Assembly (NCBI RefSeq): GCF_035918155.1 | Contig: NZ_CP109327.1 | Coordinates: 558,001 to 622,000 of the forward strand | Reading direction: 5' to 3' | From: Streptomyces sp. NBC_01591 | GTDB lineage: Bacteria > Actinomycetota > Actinomycetes > Streptomycetales > Streptomycetaceae | DNA length: 64,000 nt | Shown: positions 8,828 to 17,754 of the stretch, one piece after another | Layout of the letters: each line of letters starts with the position of its first letter | Numbering within the stretch: the stretch's first letter is position 1 | The notes under the pieces: model-generated | The model's input: the letters and a program-made list of their open reading frames with translations, nothing else | Database searches by the model: none | What the model was told of the DNA's origin: nothing | Program-made: the position numbers and the translations under genes

Positions 8828-10496
8828 CTAGCCTCGATCTTGCATGACGGTCCGTCGGTTCTTCCGTCGGGCCGTTTTGCTGTTGCGGATGTGCGAGGGC
8901 ATGTTGGTGGCCCGGTTGTCGCGTCGGGTGGGCGCCGGGTTCCACTCCCGGGGTGGTCGTGCAGGTTGTTGGGACGGGTGAATTTACTGGTCAGCCGGGG
9001 TTCGGTAGGGCCTGGAGCCGGTCCATGGCGCTGGTGATCACGGATGTCCAGGGCCATCGGGCGGCCAGGCGGAGCCAGCGGCGGCGGCCGGTGTTCACGA
9101 GCTGGGCGGCGGCGGAAAACAAGCGGAGGCGGAGGCGCTTCGGCTCCCAACGGCGGGTTTCGCCTGTCAGGGCGAGCATCGGCATCCAGGCGAGGAGGTC
9201 GAGCGCGATGGAGACGATCTCCAGCCAGATCCGGTTCTGGGCTGTGTCGTGCAGGGGCAGGTTGCGCAGGCCGGTATCGCGGGCGTTTCGGATGCGGTCC
9301 TCGCAGCGGGCCCGCCTGCGGTGACGCAGTTCGAGGTCGGCGAGCTGGCCGCCCTTTGTGTTGGTCGCGAAGCAGGTCAGTCGCAGCCCGTCAACGTCGG
9401 TGAAGCGCAACTGGGCGCCGGGGTGTGGCCGTTCCTTGCGGACGATCAGCCGCATGCCCTTGGGCCAGGTGCTCAGGTCGGGCATGTCGGTGATCTCTGC
9501 GACCCAGGCGCCGGGCCGTTCGGTGCCGTCGGAGTCGTAGGCCGGTGTCCAGGCCCGTTTCGGGATCTTCAGCACAGCCTGGTGGATGGCGTCGGTGATG
9601 GTCATTCCGACCGAGTAGGACAGCCACCGGCCGCGGCGGGAGAGCCAGTCGAGGAAGGCGTGGGTGCCGCCGGCGGAGTCGGTGCGGACCAGCGTCTGCC
9701 GTCCCCGCCGCAGGTGTTTGGGCAGTTGGGCCAGGGCGAGGCGGGTGGTTTCGATGTGATCGCTCGCGGTGTTGGAGCCTGCGTTGCCAGGCCGCAGCAG
9801 CGCGGCCACCGGTTCCCCGGAACCGGCCTGGCCGTGGTCGACGAACGCAACGAGCGGATGGTGACCGAAGGTCTTCTTCCAGGTCGCGGTGGCGTCCTGC
9901 TTCTCGGAGTGCGCAAGCACCAGCACGCCGTCGATGTCCACGATCACGCTGCCACCGGCGGCCGGATTGTCTTCACCGGCCAACTCCCATACTCGCGTGC
10001 GCACTTCGGCTCGTGCCGCGCGGATCGCGGTGAGCGCCTTCGGCCCGGCCGCGGCGAGCGCGTCGATGAGCCGGGAGACCGTGGGGTCCGATGCCACTGG
10101 ACCGAACACGTCGGCCTCGGCCCGCAGCATGGCGACATCAGCGAGGCAGTCCCCGCCCAGAGCCGTCGCGAGTGCGATATCCAGCAGGACCTTGCCCGGA
10201 TCATGCATCGTCCGCGGCTTGCGCCAGGGCGCCAGCGCCGCCGATATCGCATCGTCCAGGCCCAACGTGCGGACCGTCTCGACCAGCAGCACCGCCCCGG
10301 CCTGCGAGACCGCCCCTCTGCCGCCGCCCTCGACGCGGACACGTGGGTACAACCCGATACGCTTACTCACCTGGAGAGTGCTTCTTTCCGTGCAGCCAAC
10401 AGGACCCTAGACAAGTCCCATCGTTGCAGGTCAGAAGCACTCTCTGCTTATTTGATCAAGGCATGGACGAGCACGCTCATGAAAGCGCGAGGCTAG
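8828..10496 (-). mobile_element. IS1380-A, complete insertion sequence
   Basis: A 1669-base IS1380-family element with imperfect terminal repeats: CTAGCCTCGATCTTGCATGA on the left and CTAGCCTCGCGCTTTCATGA when the right end is read inward. One transposase gene fills it. No matching 4-base target duplication was found, so the two flanks may no longer be the original pair. Its right end supplies the stop codon of the neighbouring HAD gene. It is closely related to IS1380-B at 21.4-23.0 kb. Confidence 0.85.
8991..10370 (-). CDS. IS1380-family transposase
   Basis: Full-length 459-residue DDE transposase, GTG start at 10370. Recognisable blocks are SQAGAVLLVETVRTLGLD (N-terminal), VIVDIDGVLVLAHSEKQDA (first catalytic Asp region), LVRTDSAGGTHAFLDWL (second) and the C-terminal RCEDRIRNARDTGLRNLP with the Glu region. 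The catalytic domain has the long insertion usual for IS1380. No frameshift or internal stop is visible, so this copy could be active. Expression would depend on the weak leader inside the IS end. Confidence 0.9.
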   Translation of the reverse strand: MSKRIGLYPRVRVEGGGRGAVSQAGAVLLVETVRTLGLDDAISAALAPWRKPRTMHDPGKVLLDIALATALGGDCLADVAMLRAEADVFGPVASDPTVSRLIDALAAAGPKALTAIRAARAEVRTRVWELAGEDNPAAGGSVIVDIDGVLVLAHSEKQDATATWKKTFGHHPLVAFVDHGQAGSGEPVAALLRPGNAGSNTASDHIETTRLALAQLPKHLRRGRQTLVRTDSAGGTHAFLDWLSRRGRWLSYSVGMTITDAIHQAVLKIPKRAWTPAYDSDGTERPGAWVAEITDMPDLSTWPKGMRLIVRKERPHPGAQLRFTDVDGLRLTCFATNTKGGQLADLELRHRRRARCEDRIRNARDTGLRNLPLHDTAQNRIWLEIVSIALDLLAWMPMLALTGETRRWEPKRLRLRLFSAAAQLVNTGRRRWLRLAARWPWTSVITSAMDRLQALPNPG

Positions 10497-11179
10497 GCGG
10501 TCCCGTCCGCCCACGCATGGGCCCATGCCTGGAGTTCCGGATCAGCCAGAGTGCGCAGCCACAGGTCGGCCTGGTCAGCCCCCTCTTCGGCCGGTCGAGG
10601 TCCCACGCCGAGCACGCGCATGCCTGCTCTCCGGGCCGACTCGACGCCGGTGACCGAGTCTTCCACAGCCATCGCGTCCTCCGGCCGCACGCTGCACAGG
10701 CGGACTGCGGTGGCGTAAACGTCCGGATGGGGTTTCGGCAGCAGTCCATCACCCGCGACGACGACATGGGCGAAATAGCTGAGGAGGCCGACCCGGGCGA
10801 GGCTGGACTCGACCACGTCCAACGGGCAGTTACTGGCGACCGCGAGCGGGATATGGCGGGCGGCGAGGCGGACCAGTGCCGCCGCACCCGGCATGGTCAC
10901 GGGGTCTTCGGCAACGAGCGCCGTGAAGTGCCTCAAGAGCGCATGCGTCATGTCGTCGGCGAGTTGCGGCTTCCCGGTCTCTCTCGCCATGAGGCTGCCG
11001 CACTCGGTGTAGTGCACGCCCTTGGCCCGCTCGGCAAAGCCAGGGCGGGGCTTCAGCCCGAACTCTCCGAAGACCCGGCTGCGCGCGTCCTGCCAGTGTC
11101 GTTCGGTATCCACGAGGGTTCCGTCACAGTCGAAGACCATGGCAGCCGGGGACCAGATGAAGATGCGACGAGGTGTCAT
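10493..11179 (-). CDS. HAD-superfamily phosphatase (beta-phosphoglucomutase-like)
   Basis: A 228-residue HAD hydrolase. Motif I is DCDGTLVDTE (D17 nucleophile, D19 acid/base), motif II is VASN, motif III is around LLPKPHPDVY and motif IV is AVEDSVTGVESARRAGM. The helical cap inserted after motif I fits the phosphoglycolate phosphatase/beta-PGM branch. The start at 11179 puts motif I at the usual distance. Upstream in-frame starts would add an unlikely N-terminus. The stop TAG (10493-10495) lies in the terminal repeat of IS1380-A, so the last residues may not be native. Substrate cannot be inferred. Confidence 0.8.
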   Translation of the reverse strand: MTPRRIFIWSPAAMVFDCDGTLVDTERHWQDARSRVFGEFGLKPRPGFAERAKGVHYTECGSLMARETGKPQLADDMTHALLRHFTALVAEDPVTMPGAAALVRLAARHIPLAVASNCPLDVVESSLARVGLLSYFAHVVVAGDGLLPKPHPDVYATAVRLCSVRPEDAMAVEDSVTGVESARRAGMRVLGVGPRPAEEGADQADLWLRTLADPELQAWAHAWADGTA

Positions 11180-11749
11180 TTGCCTGCCGTTCTCGAAGAG
11201 CGCGCCGCCCCGCGTCGTCAGTGCTTGCAGTAAGAAGCAGGGGACTGCGGAGAGGCCCGCTCGGCCGCAGAAGGTGCGCTGTCGAACGAGCCCCGCTCGA
11301 CCACGCGTGAAGGCCGATGCTTCGCCTCCGGGTCCTCCAGCGACGGACATCGTCCGATCTTCTCCGGATGACCCCAGAAACATCGTGATGACTACGTTAA
11401 TTTCCCAGCCGAGAAGGCGCAATCATCATTTTGAGTGTTTGACGGCACGTTCATTACCAAGTACTCGCGATGCGCGCGCGACAACCGGCAACGGGCGAGT
11501 GAGACCCTCGATCCCTCCAACTCCATTGGAAAAAAGGGGACTTGACCGTAGACGCCGAACCCCGGAGACCGGTGACCGCACTCGGCAGCACCGGCGAAGC
11601 GCGAATTTCCGCAATTGACCGTACTCACGTACGACCCAGAAACATAATAATCTCCACGCATTAACGGCACGGAGCGCCGTAAGTGCGCCACGGCGCACGA
11701 CTCTCCCGGATCAAGAAAATGGGAACTGACGAACGAAGGCGGAACACAC
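11180..11749. promoter_or_regulatory. Divergent promoter region between HAD and GBL-receptor-like genes
   Basis: 570 bases with no convincing gene and visibly lower GC than its surroundings, especially 11380-11660. It separates the minus-strand HAD gene from the plus-strand TetR gene and must hold both promoters. An inverted repeat of 7-base arms (GTGCGCC AC GGCGCAC) at 11683-11698 lies about 50 bases upstream of the regulator start and is a candidate operator. No match to the published ARE-type autoregulator element was recognised. Confidence 0.45.
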
Positions 11750-12391
11750 ATGCAGGACAGGGCACGCGCGACCCGAAGGTCTCTACTGGAATCGGCAGCG
11801 CACCTTTTCGTTGAACAAGGGTACGCACGGACAAGCATCAATGAGATCAGCGACCTTTCAGGGCGCACCAGCGGAGCCGTCTACTTCCACTACTCCAGCA
11901 AGGAGAAACTCGCTCTGGCGGTCGTGCGCGAACAGTTCGCAGCCTGGCCGTTGTTGGCCGACCGCTATGCCGCCCCCGGGATACCGCCGCTGGAGAAGCT
12001 GGTCGCCCTCAGCTTCGATATCGCCAAGGCACTGCGCGACGACGTCATGACCCGGGCCGGCGCGCGTCTGTGGGCTGAGCGTCGCACCATCGACGTCGCC
12101 ATACCCACGCCCTTCGCCGTCTGGACGGCTGCCGTCACGCGCCTTCTGGCCGAGGCACGCGCCGACGGCGAACTGGCCGACGAAGTCGAGCCGTCGGGCA
12201 CCGCCACTACCTTGGTGTGCGCGTTCTTCGGGCTGTACGGCCTCACCGAGGAGATGCCGGAGCACGAGGACCTCTCCGACCGGCTGCACCGGTGGTGGCT
12301 GCTGATCCTGAAGTCGTTGCAGGCACGCCCCGAGCCCGCCGCCCTGGTGGCGCGGGCCCTGGCGCACCACCGGCCGGCGCCCACGGGATGA
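11750..12391 (+). CDS. TetR-family regulator, gamma-butyrolactone-receptor-like (ScbR/ArpA type)
   Basis: 213 residues. The N-terminal DNA-binding segment RATRRSLLESAAHLFVEQGY followed by TSINEISDLSGRTSGAVYFH is the HTH layout of the ScbR/ArpA group. KEKLALAVVREQFAAWP leads into the ligand domain, with WAERRTIDVAIPTPFAVW and FFGLYGLTEEM. Such proteins repress antibiotic or morphology genes until they bind a gamma-butyrolactone or an antibiotic. No A-factor-synthase-type (AfsA/ScbA) gene lies in the window, so it could be a pseudo-receptor. Start ATG at 11750 has GAAGGCGG upstream. It is intact and faces a long upstream region that it may bind. Confidence 0.8.
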   Translation: MQDRARATRRSLLESAAHLFVEQGYARTSINEISDLSGRTSGAVYFHYSSKEKLALAVVREQFAAWPLLADRYAAPGIPPLEKLVALSFDIAKALRDDVMTRAGARLWAERRTIDVAIPTPFAVWTAAVTRLLAEARADGELADEVEPSGTATTLVCAFFGLYGLTEEMPEHEDLSDRLHRWWLLILKSLQARPEPAALVARALAHHRPAPTG

Positions 12392-12861
12392 ACCTCCCGG
12401 GCCGAACCGTTGGTCCCGGCGCCCCGGGCCGGACAACGTCATCCTGCTGTCCTGCAACGAGATCCAGCGACTGTTCATCAACGTCGCTGTCCGAGCCGTT
12501 CACGGTCTGGCCCACCGGCTCGCCCGGTCCACCTTGCGCCCCCTGACAGGGCCTGGCAGCGACTCGTCACCGCTGTCGATTCACAGCGAACTGATTCACA
12601 GCGGCCGCTCGGGACCAGGGCTCACATGCCGTCGGCGAGGGTTCGTCGGCGCGGCTGCCCCTTACATCGAACCAGGCCGCGACGGCAGTCCACCACGACG
12701 TAGGACGTGGCTGAGTGCTGCGCGCACGATGCATGATGTGCCGCGCGGCCACGGCTTCCCCCGGCTCATCGCGATGGAGAGCAGGTGATGTGGTGTCACC
12801 CGTGACAGCGGATCAGGCCGGCCTCGGAAGAACCTGGCGGGTGACCCTCGTCGGTACGGAC
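12392..12861. other. No recognisable gene
   Basis: 470 bases between the regulator and the DUF6207-like relic. Short overlapping ORFs on both strands lack recognisable motifs. No strong hairpin terminator was seen after the regulator gene. Confidence 0.4.
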
Positions 12862-13068
12862 ATGGAACCGATCCACGAACAGCATCTCAGGGAGCCCGGT
12901 CTTGTCGTCTTCGACATCACCACGGCCGACGACGGGATTGCCCACGCGGTCATGTCCGTGCCAGACCAACTCTGGGCGACATCAGGAACGGACATGTGCG
13001 TCCGAGGGCAGGTAATCCCGGAGTCAAGGCGCGGTTGTTCGCACTCATCCGCCACCCCGCCGGATGAG
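12862..13068 (+). pseudogene. DUF6207-like small protein, frameshifted
   Basis: Reads MEPIHEQHLREPGLVVFDIT then AVMSVPDQLWATSGT. This is the start of the small Streptomyces DUF6207-type proteins, which are often found near antibiotic or regulatory genes. The expected C-terminus (GNPGVKARLFALIRHPAG then stop) is present but in another frame, so one indel near 13000 breaks the gene. Function of the family is unknown. Family recognition is from memory of the sequence pattern. Confidence 0.55.
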
Positions 13069-13659
13069 CCGGCCCGTGCCGAAACCGGATTACAGGAATT
13101 CAGAATTCTTGAGTGTTTGCATTTAATTGTTCCGGTCGGAGTCTTTGTCAGTGGTGTCTGCCAATATCCGCAGCATGCTGATGACAAGGAAACCAGCGCA
13201 GGGGCCTTGACCCCGGATCTTGAACACGTCTATGCGGCTCGGGTCAGGGTAGTTGATGTTGTTTGGAAGGTGTTCTCGTAAGCGATCGGGGAGCGTTGTC
13301 CGAGGCGGGAGTGCCGGCGTCGGGTGTTGTATCGGGTCAGCCAGCGGAAGGCGTCGAGTCGGGCCTCACGCTCGCTCGACCAGCCCTTTCGGCCTTTCAA
13401 TGTCTCTCTTTTGAAGCTGGCGTTGAACGATTCGGCGGCGGCGTTGTCCGCGCTGGACCCGACCGCGCTCATACTCTGCCGCACCCCAGCTGACCTGCAG
13501 ACTTCAGCGAAGATTCGACTCGTATATTGCGAGCCGTGATCGGTGTGCATCACCGCCCCGGCCAGGCTCCCGCGGGTCCGCTCGGCAGCCTGGAGGGCAT
13601 CGATGACGAGCTCGGTGCGCTCTACCTTCTTCCTGGGAGGCCCCAGTCATTCGTAGGGT

Positions 13660-13800
13660 TGCGGCACCCAGGGGAGGCGGGTGTGGCTCTCGGTGCGCTG
13701 CCGCCTTGTGGCTCCACATGCTTGGCCGCCCGGCTCCCCACGACGACTCGGCCGCCGATTAGGAAGTGCGAACAAGTCGCTGCGTAGAGCAATGCCGGCG
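13660..13800 (+). ncRNA. Candidate bridge RNA of IS110-1
   Basis: In the non-coding left end, CTCGGTGCGC (13689-13698) equals the left target flank (13611-13620), and CACATGC (13715-13721) is the reverse complement of the right flank GCATGTG (15060-15066). Further on, ATTAGGAAG (13758-13766) equals the element's right end (15052-15060), and GTAGAGC (13784-13790) is the reverse complement of GCTCTAC at the left end (13619-13625). The order of target loop then donor loop and the strand logic match the published IS110 bridge RNA. Exact RNA ends are not known. Confidence 0.75.
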
Positions 13801-13847
13801 AGGTCGTCCGTGGTACGCATCGTTCGAACGAGCATGTCAGGAGCGGG

Positions 13848-15044
13848 ATGAGCCGGATGTGGGCTGGGATCGACAGCGGCAAGGGCCACCACCACTGCCT
13901 CGCATTGGACTCCAGCGGAAAGACACTGCTGTCGCGGCGGGTCGCCAACGACGAGCCCGAGCTGCTGAAGCTGATCGGGGACGTCCTGGCCCTGGCCGGC
14001 GGCGAGCAGGTGACCTGGGCCATCGACATGACCGGCGGGGAGCCCGCGCTGCTGCTGGCCCTGCTGATCAACCACGGTCAGGAAGTCCTCTACATCCCGG
14101 GCCGCTTGGTGAACCGGGCATCCGACGGCTACCGAGGTGAGGGCAAGACCGACGCCCGCGACGCCTACGTCATCGCCGACCAGGCCAGGATGCGACGCGA
14201 CCTGCGACCCATCCGCCCCGGCGACGAAATCGCCATCGAGCTCAAGCTGCTGACCGGCCGCCGCGGTGACCTGGTCGAGGACCGCACCCGCGCGGTGAAC
14301 CGGCTACGCGGCACACTTCTGAGTATGTTCCCGGCCCTGGAGAGGGCCTTGGACCTGACCAATACGGGACCGCTCAAGCTCCTTGCGGGCTACCAGACCC
14401 CGGGCTCGATCCGTCGCGCCGGCACCGCGCGGCTGACGAAGTGGCTGGCCAATCGCAAGGTCCGCAACGCGCGATCCCTTGCCGAAACGGCCGTCGAGGC
14501 CGCCGAGCGCCAGCACACAGCTGTCCCCGGGGAGAAGACCATCGCGAAGCTGGTCCACACCCTGGCCGCGGAGGTGATGGCCCTCAACGGGCAGATCTCC
14601 GAGATGGACAAGCTCATCGAGGGCCGGTTTCGCGAACACGAACTCGCCGACATAGTCCAGAGCGTCCCGGGTATCGGTGCTGTGCTCGGCGCGGAGTTCC
14701 TCGCCTCGGTCGGCGGCAGCCTGGACGGGTTCGACTCAGCTGACGCGCTGGCGGCCTTCGCCGGCGTCGCTCCCGCGCCTCGTGACTCGGGCAAGGTCAG
14801 CGGCAATCTCCACCGGCCGAACAACTACCACCGAAGACTCCAGCGCGTCTTCTATACCTCCGCGCTGGTGAGCGTTCAGTTCGACCCGAACTCGCGGAAG
14901 TTCTACGACCGCAAACGCGCCGAGGGCAAGAAGCATGTCCAGGCCGTGCTCGCTCTCGCCCGCCGACGCGTCAACGTCCTATGGGCCCTGATCCGTGACC
15001 GACGGTGCTACGAAGTCACACCCGCTGCGATCACAGCCGCTTGA
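13848..15044 (+). CDS. IS110-family transposase (DEDD recombinase)
   Basis: 398 residues. The N-terminal RuvC-like domain carries GIDSGKGHHH (D9), AIDMTGGEPALLL (D60) and KTDARDAYVIADQ (D102 and D105), forming the DEDD site. The C-terminal Tnp domain has SVPGIGAVLGAEFLASVGG and a DSGKVSG segment with the likely catalytic serine near residue 317. It would cut and rejoin target and donor under guidance of the bridge RNA encoded just upstream. The ATG at 13848 is preceded by GGAGCGG. The gene looks intact. Confidence 0.9.
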   Translation: MSRMWAGIDSGKGHHHCLALDSSGKTLLSRRVANDEPELLKLIGDVLALAGGEQVTWAIDMTGGEPALLLALLINHGQEVLYIPGRLVNRASDGYRGEGKTDARDAYVIADQARMRRDLRPIRPGDEIAIELKLLTGRRGDLVEDRTRAVNRLRGTLLSMFPALERALDLTNTGPLKLLAGYQTPGSIRRAGTARLTKWLANRKVRNARSLAETAVEAAERQHTAVPGEKTIAKLVHTLAAEVMALNGQISEMDKLIEGRFREHELADIVQSVPGIGAVLGAEFLASVGGSLDGFDSADALAAFAGVAPAPRDSGKVSGNLHRPNNYHRRLQRVFYTSALVSVQFDPNSRKFYDRKRAEGKKHVQAVLALARRRVNVLWALIRDRRCYEVTPAAITAA

Positions 15045-16321
15045 CAACAGCATTAGGAAGCATGTGATCGGCGATCGCCCACCCGGCCAGACGGCGTGAA
15101 CACAGGTCGATCACGGTCGCGAGATAGAGCGGTTTCGCGCCGCTGACCGGCAAGTATGTGATGTCGCCGACGTACTTCGCGTTCACCGCGGTCGCGGTGA
15201 AGTCGCGTCCGATCAGGTCCGGCACCTTCGCCGTGGCCGGGTCCGCGACGGTGGTGCGGTGCCGGCGCCGCAGGCGGACGCCTTCCAGGCCGACGGTCCG
15301 CATGATCCTCGCGACCCGCTTGTGATTGACCACCAGGCCGCCGTCCTCGCGGAGCTCCGCGGTGATCCTCGGGGCGCCGTAGGTGCCGTCGGAGTCCTGG
15401 TGAACCTTGCGTATCCGGGCCGCGAGTTCGGCCTCGGCGGCCTGCCGGGCCGTCCGTGCAGCCGCGGTGCGGCGCCAGTAGTAGAAGCTCGAGCGGGCGA
15501 TTCCCAGCAACGAGCACAACCGCGTGACGCCGAACCGGCGCTGGTGATCTTCAACGAACTGGCAGCGGTTCAGGAGCCGTCAATCAACTACTGCCTGATT
15601 TGATCTTGTTGTCGTGGTCGGTGATCACCTTTTGCAGAGCTTCGAGTGTGCGTGGTGGATGCGTCTGTGGGGTGAGGGTGGGGGTGAGGTCGGTTCCGGC
15701 GAAGGCCAGCAGTGGCCTGCTCGTCATGGCGTGGTAGCTCAGCGTGTTGCGGTCGTGTCCGAGGATCTTGCCCATCAGGGTCAGGGTGACGGTGTTGCGG
15801 ACTCTGAGTAGGGCGACCAGGACGCGGTGGCGGTGGTCGAGGATGCCGAATCCGGGGTTGCGGCCGCGCCGGTCCCGCCCTTCGTTCTGGCGCTGGGCCT
15901 CGGCCAGGATCTGGCGACATGGTTCGAGCTGGAGCACGAACTGGTCGAACTCCTCGCGTGTCAGGCCGGTCAGGACAGGGTGGGTGAGGAGGAAAGTCGC
16001 CTCGGCCGGGACCGGCGGCGGTGCTGGCTCGGGTGCGGATCGGGCAGCTTGTGCGGGGTGATCGTGTAGTTCCACTCGCCATGGAACTCGTCGCGGGTGA
16101 CGCGCTCCGTGATCGCTTTGCGGTCGGCCCGGGTGAGTTTGCGGCCGGTGGGGTAGGTGTTCTCGTCCAGTGCGGCCTTGACGGTCGGTCCGGTGCGGGT
16201 CCGGGTCGCCGAGATCGTCTGGATCAGTACTTCGTAGCTGGTCAGGGGTCGGCCGCGCAGGCTGTGGGTAATGCGGGAGAACAGGCGGTGTTCGACCTTG
16301 TTCCATTTCGATGTCCCGGGC

Positions 16322-17754
16322 CAATGCCGTTGTTTGACTACTGAACTATCGTCGCCTGCAGTGTGATTGTCCTGGCGAGTACGCGGCGTGGTGGGGCTTT
16401 CGGTTTACCCTTCGGCCGGTAGGAGTACAGCGAGTTGGGCCGTTTGAGGAAACGGTCCGCCTCTCGCAGTCGGCGGGTGCCGCTGTCGAGTTTCCGCCGG
16501 ACCTTCGCCGCCAGTGCTGTCAGGAACCTGCGGATCTTCGGCGGGGTGTCGGCGAGTTGGCAGACCACGCTGCGTCGGGTGTGCTTGAGGACCTTGACGA
16601 ACGAGATGCGGTCCGGGTCGATGCCGTTGCTGTCGGCAAGTTGCATGATGATGCCGGTCAGGCAGTGGTGCACGACCAGATGCGCCCACACTTCCTGGCG
16701 CACCAGCTGTGGGTCGGTGGATCGCAGAACTTCCTGCCGGCCCCGCTGGAAGGTCTTGATCTGCCGATAGGCTGATTCCACCTCCCACCTTTCGTGATAC
16801 AGGACCGCTAACTCCCTTGCTGGGTAAGCGTCGTTGTCGAAGAGGTCGGTCAGTAGCCGGATCACTTCGCCTCCGTCGACGCGGTACTCGATCACGCGCA
16901 CCAGCACACCGCCCGGATGGGCGCCCTTCTGCCCCGCGAGGTTCATGCGCGCCAGGTAGGTGCCGTCGGGCAGGTGTCGTACTGGGCGGCGTGCCACACA
17001 CGAGCGGGCCCGCAGCAGGAGGTGGGCACCGGCGCCGATATACGCCTTCCATAACTCCACCCCGGGGAACCCCCGGTCCATGATCACGAGCATCCCGGAG
17101 GCCGAGGCAGCCATTGCCACGGCTGGGTCGCGTTCACCGCTGTTGTAGCCGCCCACCCGGGCGTCGATGGAAGAATGCGTGCCGGTCTCGGTCAGCGTCA
17201 CGACTCTCACCTGCGGAAACCCGCCCGGTTTCCCGCTGGAGTCCTTCGGGCCGCCGAAGGCACGTCGGTTGGCCTCATTGTCCGGCACGTCCAGCAGGAA
17301 CCCGTCGACCGCAGCGAGACGCATCCCCCGGTAGAAGGACCCGGCCAGCCCGCAGGGGCCAGCGGGCCGGCCAGGCGGTGGAAGATCCGCTCAACAACCT
17401 CCGGTCCCAGGCGCTCCCGAGCCCGGGCGAAAGACGCCTTGTGCGGGATACACCCGCTCAACTCATTCATTCCGCCCACCAGTTGTTCTGCCACATCGTC
17501 GTAGGAGTCCTGATGGAAGAGCGCAAGTGCGAGTGTGAAATAGACCATGAACCCCGACGGCAACGCTCCCGGCCGACGGTCCCGTTTGCGACACTCCGAC
17601 AGGACCTCGTCCACCAACTCGGGCGTCACCCACTGCGTGATCAAGCCCAGCCGTACTCGCTCAGATACCCCGCTCCACGGATGCACACCCCGCATAACGG
17701 CGCGACGCTCAGTCCGTCACCACCAACTCAATGAACCTTCAAACAACGGCATTG
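16322..17754 (-). mobile_element. IS4-A with 10-base target duplication
   Basis: 1433 bases with terminal repeats CAATGCCGTTGTTTGA and TCAAACAACGGCATTG, flanked by TGTCCCGGGC on both sides (16312-16321 and 17755-17764). A 10-base duplication is typical of IS4. It lies within the transposase gene of ISAzo13-A. Confidence 0.92.
16338..17695 (-). pseudogene. IS4-family transposase, one frameshift
   Basis: The N-terminal IS4 domain (17695-17330: LGLITQWVTPELVDEVLSEC, LALALFHQDSYDDVAEQLVG) and the DDE domain (17324-16338: AAVDGFLLDVPDNEANRRAF, VIMDRGFPGVELWKAYI, ERWEVESAYRQIKTFQRG with the YREK-type signature) are in different frames. The shift falls near 17330 in a GC-rich run just before the first catalytic Asp. 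Otherwise the gene is full-length (about 450 codons) and the element ends are perfect. Either the insertion is recent and inactivated, or this is a sequencing error. Confidence 0.85.

Larger units (their letters stand above)
13619..15061 (+). mobile_element. IS110-1, complete IS110-family element
   Basis: About 1.44 kb, bounded by a directly repeated GC (13619-13620 and 15060-15061) that is present once in the reconstructed target. It has no terminal inverted repeats, as usual for IS110. It has a long non-coding left end (13621-13847) before the transposase and a very short right end. It is inserted in OrfB of IS3-A. A truncated near-identical copy lies at 55.8-56.8 kb. Confidence 0.88.
13230..15571 (-). 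pseudogene. IS3-family transposase OrfB, split by IS110-1
   Basis: The N-terminal half (15571-15062) reads CQFVEDHQRRFGVTRLCSLL, YGAPRITAELREDGGLVVNH, YVGDITYLPVSG (first catalytic Asp) and ends at LAGWAIADHM. After 1.4 kb of IS110-1 it resumes (13618-13230) with TELVIDALQAAERTRG, MHTDHGSQYTS (second Asp), SSADNAAAESFNASFK (Glu) and NTRRRHSRLGQRSPIAYE. Removing IS110-1 gives ADHMRTELV, the normal sequence. The start codon region is interrupted by ISAzo13-A. The coding sequence shows no other obvious defect, so the damage is due to insertions only. Confidence 0.85.
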
